Assembly: GCA_913064945.1 (NCBI GenBank)
Contig: CAJYAN010000002.1
Location: 248,001 to 312,000 of the forward strand
From: an uncultured Gammaproteobacteria bacterium
GTDB taxonomy: Bacteria; Pseudomonadota; Gammaproteobacteria; UBA6429; Thiohalophilaceae
DNA length: 64,000 bases
Direction of reading: 5' to 3'
Position 1 is the first letter of the stretch, and each line of letters starts with the position of its first letter. A model generated the notes under the pieces. It was not told where the DNA came from. It searched no databases and saw only the letters and a program-made list of their open reading frames with translations. This document shows, piece after piece, positions 54,188 through 64,000 of the stretch. Position numbers and translations under genes: made by a program.

Positions 54188-56017
54188 TCAGGTTTCGAAA
54201 TTCCCCAGCCAGCTGTTCCTGTTCGTCAATTGCTCCTCGGTCAGCTGATCAGCAACGACGAAATAACACGTTGTCTCTGGCGGTGCCGCCAGAGTGATCC
54301 TGAACTCCATTAATTCATCACGGCGAAAGGCGTGCAGGGTGATGGTGTCCCCCGCCTGGTACATACCGAGAACCTTTTCAAAACTGCTCTTTTCGATCTT
54401 CAGGCCGTTGACGGCAATACCTATATCATCGGCCGCAACACCGGCCTTTTGCGCCGGACCGTGATCGAGGACATTGCTAAAGCGGACGCCACCTTCCGCC
54501 GCAGCGGAGTTGGTGCCAAACCACGGCGCCGGGGTCTTGCCATTATTGGCCGGTGGGGTACCACCCTTGTCAGTACTGGAGTCGGCAGCACGTTGTTTAA
54601 ACTGGATACCGAGATCGGTAAATAACTCTGCCAGAGGTAAGTCCTGGGTGCCATAGAGATAGTTGTTAAAGAAGTCGTTTAAATTTATTCCCGCGATGTC
54701 ACTGGCAATTTTTTCAATCGCTCCTTCGGGGACGCCAATATTCTTTGCACCATACTCCTGCCACAAATGATGCATAACATCATCCAGAGATTTTTCGGCG
54801 TGTGTCTGCCGCCGAATCGTGAGATCCAGGGCGCAGGCAATTAATGAACCCTTGGTGTAATAACTAACAATCGCATTGGGTGCATTTTCATCCTGTTTAT
54901 AAAATTTAGTCCAGGCATCAAAGCTGGAATCGGCGACACTCTGTTTGCGCCGGCCACTATTTCTAAACACACGTGTGCAGATTTCACCAAACATTTTTAA
55001 ATAAGTCTTGAGATCAATTGCGCCACAACGCAGCATACCGAGGTCGTCATAGTATGAGGTGATACCTTCAAAGGCCCACAGCTGACGGGTGTAGCTTTCC
55101 TTCGATAGATCATAGGGCAGAAATCCGGCGGGTTTTATACGCTTGATGTTCCAGGTATGAAAGTATTCGTGTGAACATAGACCGAGAAAAGTCAGATAAT
55201 CGTCGGAGGCCTTGCTCTTATGTTTGAGCGGCAGGCTATCACGACTACAAATTAAAGCCGTGCTACTACGATGCTCAAGACCGCCATAGCCATTACCGAC
55301 GACCATGGCGAGGAACATATAACGCTCGGTTACCGGTAACTCGCCAAAGAAATTAATATGTTGCTCACAGATAGGTTTTAAGTCTCGACACAGTCGTTCC
55401 ATGTCAGCCTGATGTCTGCCGGTGAGAACGACATCGTGCGGTATACCGCAGGCCTCAAAGGTCGCAAGACTGAAGTTACCCATTTCCACAGGGTGGTCGA
55501 CCAGTTCATCATAGTTACTGGCCTTGTAAATACCAAAACCATAGAGCTTGGCCTTGTCTCTTGGCAGGGTCGTCGCGACGCGCCATGACTTATAGTTCTC
55601 GCCTTTGGGCTTGACCAGCTCTACCGTGCAGGTCTCCTGTTCCTTACCGAGGGCGGCCAGAAACAGGCAGGTACCGTTGTAAAAACCGTGTGTGGTATCC
55701 AGATGGGCACCACGCACCGACAGGTCCCAGGCATAGACCTCGTAGTCGATCACCAGTACGCCATCACAGGGGTCGCACTGCCAGGTATCTTTGTCGAGTT
55801 TGTTAATGGCGATTGGCTGGTGGTTGCTACTGGCCTCAATGCTGACAATATTGCGGGCGAAGTCGCGGATCAAATAACTCCCCGGTATCCAGGCGGGCAT
55901 AAACAGTTTCTGGCCCTGATCGTCGGGTTGTGTCAAGTGACATTGCACATGGAAGAGGTGTTGTTCGGGTGACTTGAGCGTTACCACATAGTGAACAGCA
56001 ACAGCAGATGTGTTCAT
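54188..56017 (-). CDS. M61-family metallopeptidase with PDZ domain
   Basis: A 609-residue peptidase of the glycyl aminopeptidase family. The zinc motif is HEYFHTWNIKRI near residue 279, with the downstream glutamate in WAFEGITSYYDD. A PDZ-like domain lies near 500-570 (GVRFSNVLDHGPAQKAGV). No signal peptide. It cleaves peptides with N-terminal glycine or alanine in known members. Single gene or first of a short minus-strand group. Confidence 0.92.
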   Translation of the reverse strand: MNTSAVAVHYVVTLKSPEQHLFHVQCHLTQPDDQGQKLFMPAWIPGSYLIRDFARNIVSIEASSNHQPIAINKLDKDTWQCDPCDGVLVIDYEVYAWDLSVRGAHLDTTHGFYNGTCLFLAALGKEQETCTVELVKPKGENYKSWRVATTLPRDKAKLYGFGIYKASNYDELVDHPVEMGNFSLATFEACGIPHDVVLTGRHQADMERLCRDLKPICEQHINFFGELPVTERYMFLAMVVGNGYGGLEHRSSTALICSRDSLPLKHKSKASDDYLTFLGLCSHEYFHTWNIKRIKPAGFLPYDLSKESYTRQLWAFEGITSYYDDLGMLRCGAIDLKTYLKMFGEICTRVFRNSGRRKQSVADSSFDAWTKFYKQDENAPNAIVSYYTKGSLIACALDLTIRRQTHAEKSLDDVMHHLWQEYGAKNIGVPEGAIEKIASDIAGINLNDFFNNYLYGTQDLPLAELFTDLGIQFKQRAADSSTDKGGTPPANNGKTPAPWFGTNSAAAEGGVRFSNVLDHGPAQKAGVAADDIGIAVNGLKIEKSSFEKVLGMYQAGDTITLHAFRRDELMEFRITLAAPPETTCYFVVADQLTEEQLTNRNSWLGNFET

Positions 56018-56044
56018 GGTTTTCCTTTCCTGACTTGCAGGAAG

Positions 56045-56851
56045 TTAATGAATGAGATCGACTTTGAGAAACAGTCCGGCGGCCGCTTCGCCACGCGGGC
56101 CAGTAGAATATTGCGAGGAATTGTTGCCATTTTCAAGTTTTTGAATAATGCCGCCGAGTTCCACCCACGTTCCCAGTGGTGCGCTGACCGTGGTCTCCAG
56201 CGACTGGCTATTAATCTGACCCTGGCCTTCACGGCTCATGGCCGAATGAAACGGGCGTATCTTTAGAATGACGGTACTGTCGGCAATTTGCGGAAAGACC
56301 TGAAAGCCGGTGCTGACATGCTGATAGGTTACGCTCTCGGTGACGGTACCATCGGGATTGGTCCGGCGCTGAGTGACGGGGAATTGTTTGCCCGCCTGAA
56401 TATTGGCCCACTGACCCTGGACGACCTGGAGACGCTGGACACCGGCGACGTCCTGCCGACGGCGGGTCTGCTGTACATGGACCTGGCCACTGATATTACC
56501 GTTGGTCGCGGTCACCTTAGCATCGGTCTGCATGTCCTGTAGCACGTACTGGCGATCATAGGAGACACTGATTTGCAGACGTTTTAACGCCGTATCAAAG
56601 TCGGCCAAGATCTCTTTTAGGTCGGTAATGTTTTTGGCGGTACTGCGAATCACCAAAGTATAGCCGGTACCGGATATGACCCCGCCGGGATGCATAAAGG
56701 GTTTAAGTAAGGCGACCGCATCTTCGGCAGAGCGATATTTGAGGGGGATGACCACCATTTCCATGACGGGGCCATTCTCGTCAGCAATGGCCTGCGTCAT
56801 ATTGCCCAGCAGGGACAGGATCACGAACAGGCTGATGGCGATACTTTTCAT
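56045..56851 (-). CDS. Short secretin-like periplasmic protein
   Basis: A 268-residue protein with a signal peptide (about 1-23). An N1-type secretin domain (IPLKYRSAEDAVALLKPFM and STAKNITDLKEILADFD) is followed by a segment like the start of a secretin barrel (GKQFPVTQ and GTWVELGGIIQ). Full secretins are twice as long, so no pore is expected. It is coupled to the upstream 179-residue gene by a one-base overlap (TAATG type). Confidence 0.75.
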   Translation of the reverse strand: MKSIAISLFVILSLLGNMTQAIADENGPVMEMVVIPLKYRSAEDAVALLKPFMHPGGVISGTGYTLVIRSTAKNITDLKEILADFDTALKRLQISVSYDRQYVLQDMQTDAKVTATNGNISGQVHVQQTRRRQDVAGVQRLQVVQGQWANIQAGKQFPVTQRRTNPDGTVTESVTYQHVSTGFQVFPQIADSTVILKIRPFHSAMSREGQGQINSQSLETTVSAPLGTWVELGGIIQKLENGNNSSQYSTGPRGEAAAGLFLKVDLIH

Positions 56852-57390
56852 TAAATGTGTAGCCTTCGAAAGTCGGTAATGGCCTGGCTGTGTTCCCAGG
56901 CATCGTTAAACGAGTTGAGCCAGTCGCGGCACTGGGCCGGGTCGTAAAAGCTCACCAGGCCTTCGTAACGCTCATCGGACTCTTTATATAGGTAGCCGCG
57001 CTGATCTGCAATGACAAACATGCGGCCGGTCTGGGCATAGTGAGGCGCTGTCATGCGCATATCAATATAGCTGGTCAGGCGTCGCTGCAGTTCCAGGATG
57101 CGGTGGCCCTGATTGATCAGGATTTGAGGTTCGCGGATTAATATCCGTATTTTTGTACGGGGATTAGTGACGGCCAGTTGGCGCAGGGCATCCAGTACTG
57201 TGTCCTGGTCAAACAGCCGATGGTCCAGCATCTGTGTGAAGATATCGAGACTATGGTGAGCCTGCTGCAACAGGTGACGCACAGCGGCCAGGTTTTCAGT
57301 CAACTGTGAGACGCTATACAGCGTCCGGCATTCACCCAATATACAGTCACCTAAGTCGTCCGGCAGGGTCTGTTTTTCAATGGGGGTCAT
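56851..57390 (-). CDS. DUF7931-like / phospholipase D-like hypothetical protein
   Basis: A 179-residue protein. The middle part (ALRQLAVTNPRTKIRILIRE) and the C-terminal YEGLVSFYDPAQCRDWLNSFNDAW recall a half phospholipase D fold, but no HKD motif is present. The family label DUF7931 is tentative. It is translated together with the secretin-like protein downstream. Confidence 0.5.
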   Translation of the reverse strand: MTPIEKQTLPDDLGDCILGECRTLYSVSQLTENLAAVRHLLQQAHHSLDIFTQMLDHRLFDQDTVLDALRQLAVTNPRTKIRILIREPQILINQGHRILELQRRLTSYIDMRMTAPHYAQTGRMFVIADQRGYLYKESDERYEGLVSFYDPAQCRDWLNSFNDAWEHSQAITDFRRLHI

Positions 57391-57414
57391 ATTATCCAGT
57401 ATATGACCTGATAT

Positions 57415-57852
57415 TCACGATTTCGATGTAACAAGCCACAGTTTCATCTCCCGGTGTGGAATTCCGGCATCTTCATAGGTATCACCGCTGGCGGCAAATC
57501 CCAGGCGTTCGTAAAAGGGAATGGCGCTAACCTGTGCGGATAGCATGACCTGCGTCAACTCACGGGCCCTGGCCTCATTGATCAGATGTTTGAGTAGCAG
57601 GCTGCCAATGCCTTGCCGCCGCCACTCCCGCAGCACTGCCATGCGACCGATCCTGCCGCTCTCCAGCAGGCGTGCGGTGGCGACGGGGTGATGTTTGTTC
57701 GCGATGGCCAGCAGGTGATAGGCCTGGGCATCATGCTCATCCCATTCCAGTGCCAGCGGTACGCCTTGTTCCTGGACGAAGACCGTTTCACGGATAGTCT
57801 TTAAATCTGCAAAGTCAGCGGTGAAGTCGGCCTGGTGAATGCTAATCGTCAT
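57415..57852 (-). CDS. GNAT-family N-acetyltransferase
   Basis: About 145 residues of the ElaA/YyaT-like group. The acetyl-CoA motif is RRQGIGSLLL, with FYERLGFAASGD near the end. QEQGVPLALEWDEHD is typical for this subgroup. The ATG at 57852 overlaps the JmjC gene stop by 11 bases, so the two are coupled; the longer frame to 57903 is inside that gene. Confidence 0.88.
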   Translation of the reverse strand: MTISIHQADFTADFADLKTIRETVFVQEQGVPLALEWDEHDAQAYHLLAIANKHHPVATARLLESGRIGRMAVLREWRRQGIGSLLLKHLINEARARELTQVMLSAQVSAIPFYERLGFAASGDTYEDAGIPHREMKLWLVTSKS

Positions 57853-58981
57853 GGGCAAGCAAACCATGCTCGATAAGAAAGGCAAGGAGCTGCTGAAATT
57901 CATCGGTATCGATGATTTCCTGATATTCGACTGGCAGGAGCTGGCGCTGTTCGCACAACTGGGGAATCAGGCGGGCAACAGGCGGGCTGATATCCAGGCT
58001 TTCGCCATTGGCAAACAGGCGGACGTGATAATAACGCTCGCGGATAAAGGCGAGGCGCGCGTCTGAATCCAGGAAGATCCCCTGCTGCAGGATGTGCGCC
58101 TGCTCGTGTTCAGTTGGCTCGAACCAGTCAGGGTGCCTGGGTTCGGTGACCAGACGGCCAAAGACATCGGCGATGACCGATTGATCACTGAGTTGCGTCT
58201 TGAGATATTCACTAAACTGTTCAATATCCGTTGCCTCGATCTCGGCGCTATGCTCCGGCAGGCCACGATGTGGATCGGTAAAGTGTTGACGTAGCTGTTG
58301 TTGCTGAATCAGGGTATCAAGATAGGCCGTCAGCATCTGTTGATGGCTGGGGGCACGAAAACCGATGGACAGGGTCATGCAGTGACTCATGGCCACACCG
58401 TAGTGAGCCAGTTGTGGTGGCAGGTACAGCATATCACCGGGACTGAGCAGCCATTCCTCTTCGGCGTTAAATGCCTGCAGAATATCCAGTTCACAATCGG
58501 GATAGAGATTATTCGTTGCCGTGGCGCCTGAATCGATTTGCCAGCGGCGTTCCCCCATGCCTTGAAGAAGAAATACATCATACTGATCAATGTGTGGACC
58601 GACGCTGCCGCCTGGCGTGGCGTAACTGATCATGATGTCATCCAGACGCCACTGTGGAATAAAATCAAAGTGCTTGAGTAGCGCGGCAATTTGTTCATCG
58701 TAGCGCTGGCAGTCCTGTACCAGCAGGGTCCAGTCTTTATCGCCCAGACTGGCAAAATCGTCATCGCTAAACGGGCCATGGCGTAATTGCCAGGGACAGG
58801 CCGTATTGTCCGTCGTGCGGATGAGACGGGATTCCACTGCGTCCTCACAGGCGAGTCCCGCCAGTTCTTCGGCTGAAAGTGGTGAGACAAATCCCGGCAG
58901 GGCCTGTCGAATCAGAAAGGGCTTTTTTTGCCAGTAGCCGCGCAGAAATTGTCTGGCAGTAAGTTTACCGAATAGGGACAT
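57842..58981 (-). CDS. roxA: JmjC-type ribosomal oxygenase (RoxA/YcfD-like)
   Basis: A 379-residue cupin Fe(II)/2-oxoglutarate oxygenase. H-x-D is in GPHIDQYDVFLLQG and the distal histidine in YLPPQLAHYGVAMSHC. A C-terminal winged helix-like region follows. YcfD of E. coli (373 residues) hydroxylates an arginine of ribosomal protein L16. The N-terminal FLRGYWQKKPFLIRQA is also typical. It lies 20 bp after the GGDEF gene. Confidence 0.9.
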   Translation of the reverse strand: MSLFGKLTARQFLRGYWQKKPFLIRQALPGFVSPLSAEELAGLACEDAVESRLIRTTDNTACPWQLRHGPFSDDDFASLGDKDWTLLVQDCQRYDEQIAALLKHFDFIPQWRLDDIMISYATPGGSVGPHIDQYDVFLLQGMGERRWQIDSGATATNNLYPDCELDILQAFNAEEEWLLSPGDMLYLPPQLAHYGVAMSHCMTLSIGFRAPSHQQMLTAYLDTLIQQQQLRQHFTDPHRGLPEHSAEIEATDIEQFSEYLKTQLSDQSVIADVFGRLVTEPRHPDWFEPTEHEQAHILQQGIFLDSDARLAFIRERYYHVRLFANGESLDISPPVARLIPQLCEQRQLLPVEYQEIIDTDEFQQLLAFLIEHGLLAHDD

Positions 58982-59001
58982 AATACTGGTAAGTCGTATG
59001 T

Positions 59002-60039
59002 TTAATATTGACTAGTGGTACGGGAGAATTGTCCAGTGTGACTTTTGAAATCTTTAATGCTCCTGAGTTTACCGGATTTATGCAGAGATTCAAAACTACA
59101 GACCGCATTGCGGCCATGATTCTTGGCATAATAGAGGGCACGGTCCGCCTGGCAGATGATCTCGCTTGCATCCTTCGCAGTATCGAGTCTGGTGTAGCCA
59201 ATACTAACGGTAACTTTACCAACCTGAGGGAATTTATAACGCTCAATCCGTTTTCGAAATCGTTGCAATACAAATTCTGCCATCGATAAATTCAGGTCAC
59301 GAAAAATGACGACAAATTCTTCGCCACCGTAACGAAACATCAGATCAATGTCACGGAAACAGCGGCGCATCTCCTGGGCAAAGTACACCAGAACGTCATC
59401 ACCGATAATGTGGCCGAAGCGGTCATTAATGGACTTAAACAGATCAATATCAATCAGGGCAAAACAGGTATTTTCCAGGTTTTCTCTGGAACGACGCTTG
59501 TCTGAGGCAGCAGTTTTGTAGATGTGATTTATTTTTCGATCGAGTGCAAAGCGATTATACAATCCTGTGAGGCTGTCATGCTCATTGCGGTTGAGCAAAA
59601 AGGCATGGCTGGCATAGATTTTAATGAGTGGATCAAGAAAATTTTTATGCTGCTCACTGCAGATCGTGGAAAGCACAACGATAGCGCAGATATGGTTTTT
59701 AGCCTGAATAGGAAACAGGCTACGCGGCTTTTTGGCGAGTTCGCTGGGGAAGGTTGGATTGCCATCGGCGATGCAGAATTGCACATCTTCATCAGTCAAT
59801 TTAAGCTCTTTTTCCACATGAGTGGGATGGCTGTCGAGAACTTTATGAATGGATGGCTTGATGCCAAGTTCCGGGTCCTGACCATGCAAATGGTAGAATC
59901 GTATGCGGGTGTCCCTGATGTATTGGGTAAGGATATCGAAAAGGGTACTGTCCAGCGCCTCGATATCACGTTGTTCAGCGAGTTGCACGACAGCATCTAG
60001 AGGACAGTCCTTTTCAAACAACACCGACTCTTTTGACAT
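59002..60039 (-). CDS. Diguanylate cyclase with GAF-like N terminus
   Basis: A 345-residue soluble protein. The first 160 residues look like a GAF-type sensor. The C-terminal GGDEF domain has an intact GGEEF active site in RYGGEEFVVIF, five residues after an RDID inhibitory site, so it should make cyclic-di-GMP with product control. NEHDSLTGLYNRFALD marks the domain start. No membrane helix. Confidence 0.92.
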   Translation of the reverse strand: MSKESVLFEKDCPLDAVVQLAEQRDIEALDSTLFDILTQYIRDTRIRFYHLHGQDPELGIKPSIHKVLDSHPTHVEKELKLTDEDVQFCIADGNPTFPSELAKKPRSLFPIQAKNHICAIVVLSTICSEQHKNFLDPLIKIYASHAFLLNRNEHDSLTGLYNRFALDRKINHIYKTAASDKRRSRENLENTCFALIDIDLFKSINDRFGHIIGDDVLVYFAQEMRRCFRDIDLMFRYGGEEFVVIFRDLNLSMAEFVLQRFRKRIERYKFPQVGKVTVSIGYTRLDTAKDASEIICQADRALYYAKNHGRNAVCSFESLHKSGKLRSIKDFKSHTGQFSRTTSQY

Positions 60040-60105
60040 CCTAACTCCCTTTGGATCGTGTCTTAATGGAGATGCAAAAGCTTGTATTGCATAACCATAG
60101 AACGT

Positions 60106-61811
<1,706 letters not shown>

Positions 61812-62148
61812 ATGGAGACGAGTGTGAGCGAGGCTATCGTGGTGCAAAATATACAGCTCAGACTTTCTGGCTGGCAGCGGCAACGGGAAATACTGGATAA
61901 AAAAAGACGCACACATCCTGCTTTTGATGAGGCGTATGCAGAGCAGGATTGTCGAGTGCGTTGGGCGTATCAGAAATTACAGATGCTTCGTTCGTCTGGC
62001 ACACGGACTTATAGGGGACTGGCAGGGTGTTGGCGATGCAGATTTTATCAACTTTTCTAGATCAGAATTCATCATTCGCGGTAAACGCAAAAAGCAAATA
62101 TCGACGCATGTTTATGAAACACGCGGCAGAAAGTATAGCGGTCGTTGA
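61812..62148 (+). pseudogene. Two overlapping frames, possibly one frameshifted small gene
   Basis: The frame from ATG 61812 (METSVSEAIV, then a helical, charged stretch) loses its protein-like look after about 62000. From there the second frame (61924-62148) has a good domain end (GLIGDWQGVGDADFINF to the TGA at 62148). A single base change near 61990-62010 would join the two into a protein of about 110 residues. It precedes two small genes on the same strand. Sequencing error or true frameshift cannot be told apart. Confidence 0.3.
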
Positions 62149-62151
62149 CAG

Positions 62152-62331
62152 ATGGACGATCCCTATATCAGCTTAGAAAGCATCCTGGATGAAGTCTTTA
62201 AAGTGGAAAATGAACGAAGCAAAGTTGGTCAACAGTGGCGCTGGCTGATCGTGAAGAAAACAGCCGATACCTTAACAGTGCGTGATACTACGACTCGACA
62301 TTTGATGAAATTTGTTAAAACAGGACGATAA
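62152..62331 (+). CDS. Small hypothetical protein, 59 residues
   Basis: An open frame from ATG 62152 to TAA 62331, starting MDDPYISLESILDEVF. It is charged, with a strand-like second half (WRWLIVKKTADTLTVRD). It ends 3 bases before the DUF4124 gene, so it looks like part of the same transcript. I recognise no family. No strong ribosome binding site. Confidence 0.45.
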   Translation: MDDPYISLESILDEVFKVENERSKVGQQWRWLIVKKTADTLTVRDTTTRHLMKFVKTGR

Positions 62332-62334
62332 ACC

Positions 62335-62907
62335 ATGTGTGGCTTTTTTCTTGTTATGTCTCTACTGTTTGGTACGATACTATCCTGTCAGGCTGCCGGT
62401 ATTTATAAGTGGGTTGATGAAAAAGGCCAGGTGCACTTTTCACAAACCAAACCCAATCAACAGGAAGCCAGTCGGGTCGGAGAGACCTTGCAATCGGATC
62501 ATGAAGTCCCGGCGGTTCCGGCGATTGGTCGATGTACGACACTATCGCAGCAGCTGGTGGGTGACTGGCGTGGTAAAGACAGGCAGCAACGTATCGTCTT
62601 TCGTTTTTATGAGCGTGATGACTATAAATTTGCCGGTTCGCTGAGCAACATGGCGTATATGATTGACTACGGTCGCCAGGGATTATTGCAGGGTGGCCAC
62701 TGGAAGGTGAAGGGCAATAGCATCGTCTTCAGTATCAGGAAACGTGGTAGATCGGCGGGCAAACGTGCGGAATTTACCAGAGCGGCGCTGGGTCGGATCG
62801 ACGTTGATAATCTGGTCCTGCTGGTCGGCAATGCAACCTTTCGTCTCGCGCGCTATACAGGCAGTGGAAACCTGCCTACCTGTATGCGACGCAAACGAAA
62901 TCGCTAG
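62335..62907 (+). CDS. DUF4124-domain periplasmic protein
   Basis: A 190-residue exported protein. Signal peptide about 1-20, then GIYKWVDEKGQVHFSQTKP, the hallmark of DUF4124. The rest (about 65-190) holds a lipocalin-like strand pattern starting with LVGDWRGKDRQQ. Function unknown. It lies 3 bp after the 59-residue gene and is convergent with the DUF4202 gene. Confidence 0.85.
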   Translation: MCGFFLVMSLLFGTILSCQAAGIYKWVDEKGQVHFSQTKPNQQEASRVGETLQSDHEVPAVPAIGRCTTLSQQLVGDWRGKDRQQRIVFRFYERDDYKFAGSLSNMAYMIDYGRQGLLQGGHWKVKGNSIVFSIRKRGRSAGKRAEFTRAALGRIDVDNLVLLVGNATFRLARYTGSGNLPTCMRRKRNR

Positions 62908-62910
62908 GCG

Positions 62911-63513
62911 TTATGCCAGTGCTTTTTGAATTAAAGGAACTAACGGTTCTGGCAAGGTAATGCTACCGGAGAGGGCAAACTGCTGACCGTTGTCAGACAT
63001 CTTCTTCCACGTCTTCTGCACAATATCGATCCACTTCTCTTCGCTGTACTCGGGGTGTTTGCCAGCGAACTCCAGCATGTAGTGTTCGATAAAAGTCAGG
63101 TCGACGACGTCTTCGAGTAATTGGGTATCGGGGTTGGTCTTGATGCCTTTTTTACCGACCATTAATTTCACACGTTCCAGGTCTTCATCACTATAACCGG
63201 CCTCAGCCATGTATTCGGCAGTGGTTTCCGCATGATACTTGTACAGATCGGTACGCCATTTCAGGTAGCCAATTCGATCCATGGGATAGGCGTCACGCGG
63301 TGAGGTCCAGCGTTTGACGTGCTGACCACGGATACCGATTTGTTGGACTTCATCGGCGTCCGGTGTGTAACGTTGCAGCATGTCGGACATACGGTGCGAA
63401 TAGAGCAACTCTTTGGGCCACTCCTTGCCGTTTTCGTCTTTTACTTTATTGGGGTCTTCGCTGTTGGCAGCGTCAATCAGGCTAATTGCCTTTTTAAGCA
63501 TTTCTTGGGACAT
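62911..63513 (-). CDS. DUF4202 protein
   Basis: About 200 residues, cytoplasmic. The family match is seen in DENGKEWPKELLYSHRMS, IRGQHVKRWTSPRDAYP and YLKWRTDLYKYHAETTAEYM. The conserved histidines suggest an HD-like metal site. Function unknown. The ATG at 63513 (MSQEMLKK) is chosen because the earlier codons are outside the family. Confidence 0.88.
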   Translation of the reverse strand: MSQEMLKKAISLIDAANSEDPNKVKDENGKEWPKELLYSHRMSDMLQRYTPDADEVQQIGIRGQHVKRWTSPRDAYPMDRIGYLKWRTDLYKYHAETTAEYMAEAGYSDEDLERVKLMVGKKGIKTNPDTQLLEDVVDLTFIEHYMLEFAGKHPEYSEEKWIDIVQKTWKKMSDNGQQFALSGSITLPEPLVPLIQKALA

Positions 63514-63680
63514 ATCATTTCTCCGGTTGCTGAGACCATTGAGGGTCACAGGTAAAAAATGAATTTTCAGGACTGGCTATTAAACACAAACAGTATACGT
63601 CTTGGATATATCCGAAAAGAGATAGAAATAAAACAGGCTCTAGTTTTGCCGGCGCGAAGCGTAGGTACACTTACTGAACC

Positions 63681-63751
63681 CCGAAGGAGTTCTAAGTGCG
63701 AGGGACTAGGAACCAGGCTGGTTTTGATTTTTCTCGTTCCTGGAACCTAGT
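63681..63751. repeat. Inverted copy of the ACCTGG/CACTTAG repeat
   Basis: The block holds GTTCTAAGTGCGAGGGAC, the reverse complement of the core seen at 2784-2810. It also has an imperfect hairpin: ACTAGGAACCAGG (63705-63717) facing CCTGGAACCTAGT (63739-63751), 11 of 13 pairs. It lies between the DUF4202 gene and the acnA stop. Confidence 0.5.
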
Positions 63752-63766
63752 TCCTCGCCACTGTTT

Positions 63767-64000
63767 TTACGCCGCCAATTGACGCAAGACGTAATGCAGG
63801 ATGCCGCCATGACGGTAGTAATCGACTTCCTTCGGCGTATCAATACGTACGCGAGCGGTAAAGGTCTTGCTGCTACCATCTTCCGCTGTCGCCGTCACCG
63901 TGACTTGTTTGACCGTTGCATCGCCGAGGCCGGTGATATCAAACGTTTCCTGTCCGGTCAGATCCAGGCTGGCCGCCGTATCACCGTCGTTAAACTGCAA
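63767..64000 (-). CDS. acnA: Aconitate hydratase A, C-terminal end (partial)
   Basis: The last 77 codons of a TCA-cycle aconitase, cut by the window edge. The end [20 protein letters not shown] and HYVLRQLAA matches AcnA (E. coli ends HYVIRNMLK). The frame stays open to base 64000 with [14 protein letters not shown], which fits the region before the end of AcnA. The apparent start there is an ordinary leucine codon. Confidence 0.9.
   Translation of the reverse strand: MQFNDGDTAASLDLTGQETFDITGLGDATVKQVTVTATAEDGSSKTFTARVRIDTPKEVDYYRHGGILHYVLRQLAA

Overview
The window comes from a sulfur-oxidising gammaproteobacterium. The decisive evidence is a complete reverse-type dissimilatory sulfite reductase cluster on the minus strand (17546-30242), read dsrA-B-E-F-H-C-M-K-L-J-O-P-N-R. 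This is the gene order known from Allochromatium vinosum and other sulfur oxidisers. dsrEFH and dsrL mark it as the oxidative type. A siroheme synthase (cysG, 3687) would supply the cofactor of DsrAB, and a DsrS-like gene lies apart at 42211. No photosynthesis genes, tRNA, rRNA, CRISPR array, transposase or prophage was seen, so phototroph or chemolithotroph cannot be decided here.

Layout. 1-5.1 kb: galE, cysC, a DHH phosphoesterase, a small membrane protein and cysG. 5.2-10.6 kb: a minus-strand unit of TonB-dependent receptor, ABC-type periplasmic binding protein and membrane GGDEF-EAL protein. 11.2-14.5 kb: an Atm1-like ABC exporter, an S24-like protein and an RlmA-like methyltransferase. 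14.6-17.4 kb: a rhodanese and a NarX/NarL-like two-component pair directly downstream of dsrR. 17.5-30.2 kb: dsr. 30.7-33.3 kb: a divergent five-gene unit encoding a TfdA-like dioxygenase, a 61-residue protein, a Cas6-superfamily protein, a DsrC homologue with no cysteines and a 67-residue protein, closed by a strong terminator.

33.4-38.6 kb holds Fe(II)/2-oxoglutarate oxygenases, an HPP membrane protein, a GNAT protein, conserved proteins of unknown role and an Rmf-like protein. 39.0-44.2 kb holds a Sel1 protein, a MoxR ATPase with its VWA partner, DsrS-like, a hypothetical protein and a glutaredoxin, with repeat elements between the genes. 44.4-49.4 kb holds a VOC protein, phospholipase A1, ergothioneine genes egtB-egtD, a persulfide-dioxygenase-like hydrolase and a short remnant of a PPK2-type polyphosphate kinase. 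49.6-64.0 kb is mostly housekeeping: DUF1289/GST, DUF1840, cytochrome c, DUF4153, a second rhodanese, an M61 peptidase, a short secretin-like protein, a JmjC ribosomal oxygenase, a GGDEF protein, purB, DUF4124, DUF4202 and the 3' end of acnA.

The most interesting part is 30.3-33.4 kb. The 424-bp region between dsrA and the dioxygenase gene carries four copies of the half-site AATACAG/CTGTATT arranged as two inverted pairs. The divergent unit joins a Cas6-type RNA-binding protein, without any CRISPR array nearby, to a cysteine-free DsrC paralogue, with an RNA hairpin between the two genes. This suggests an undescribed regulatory or RNA-processing module tied to sulfur oxidation. The gene identities are well supported; the joint function is inference.
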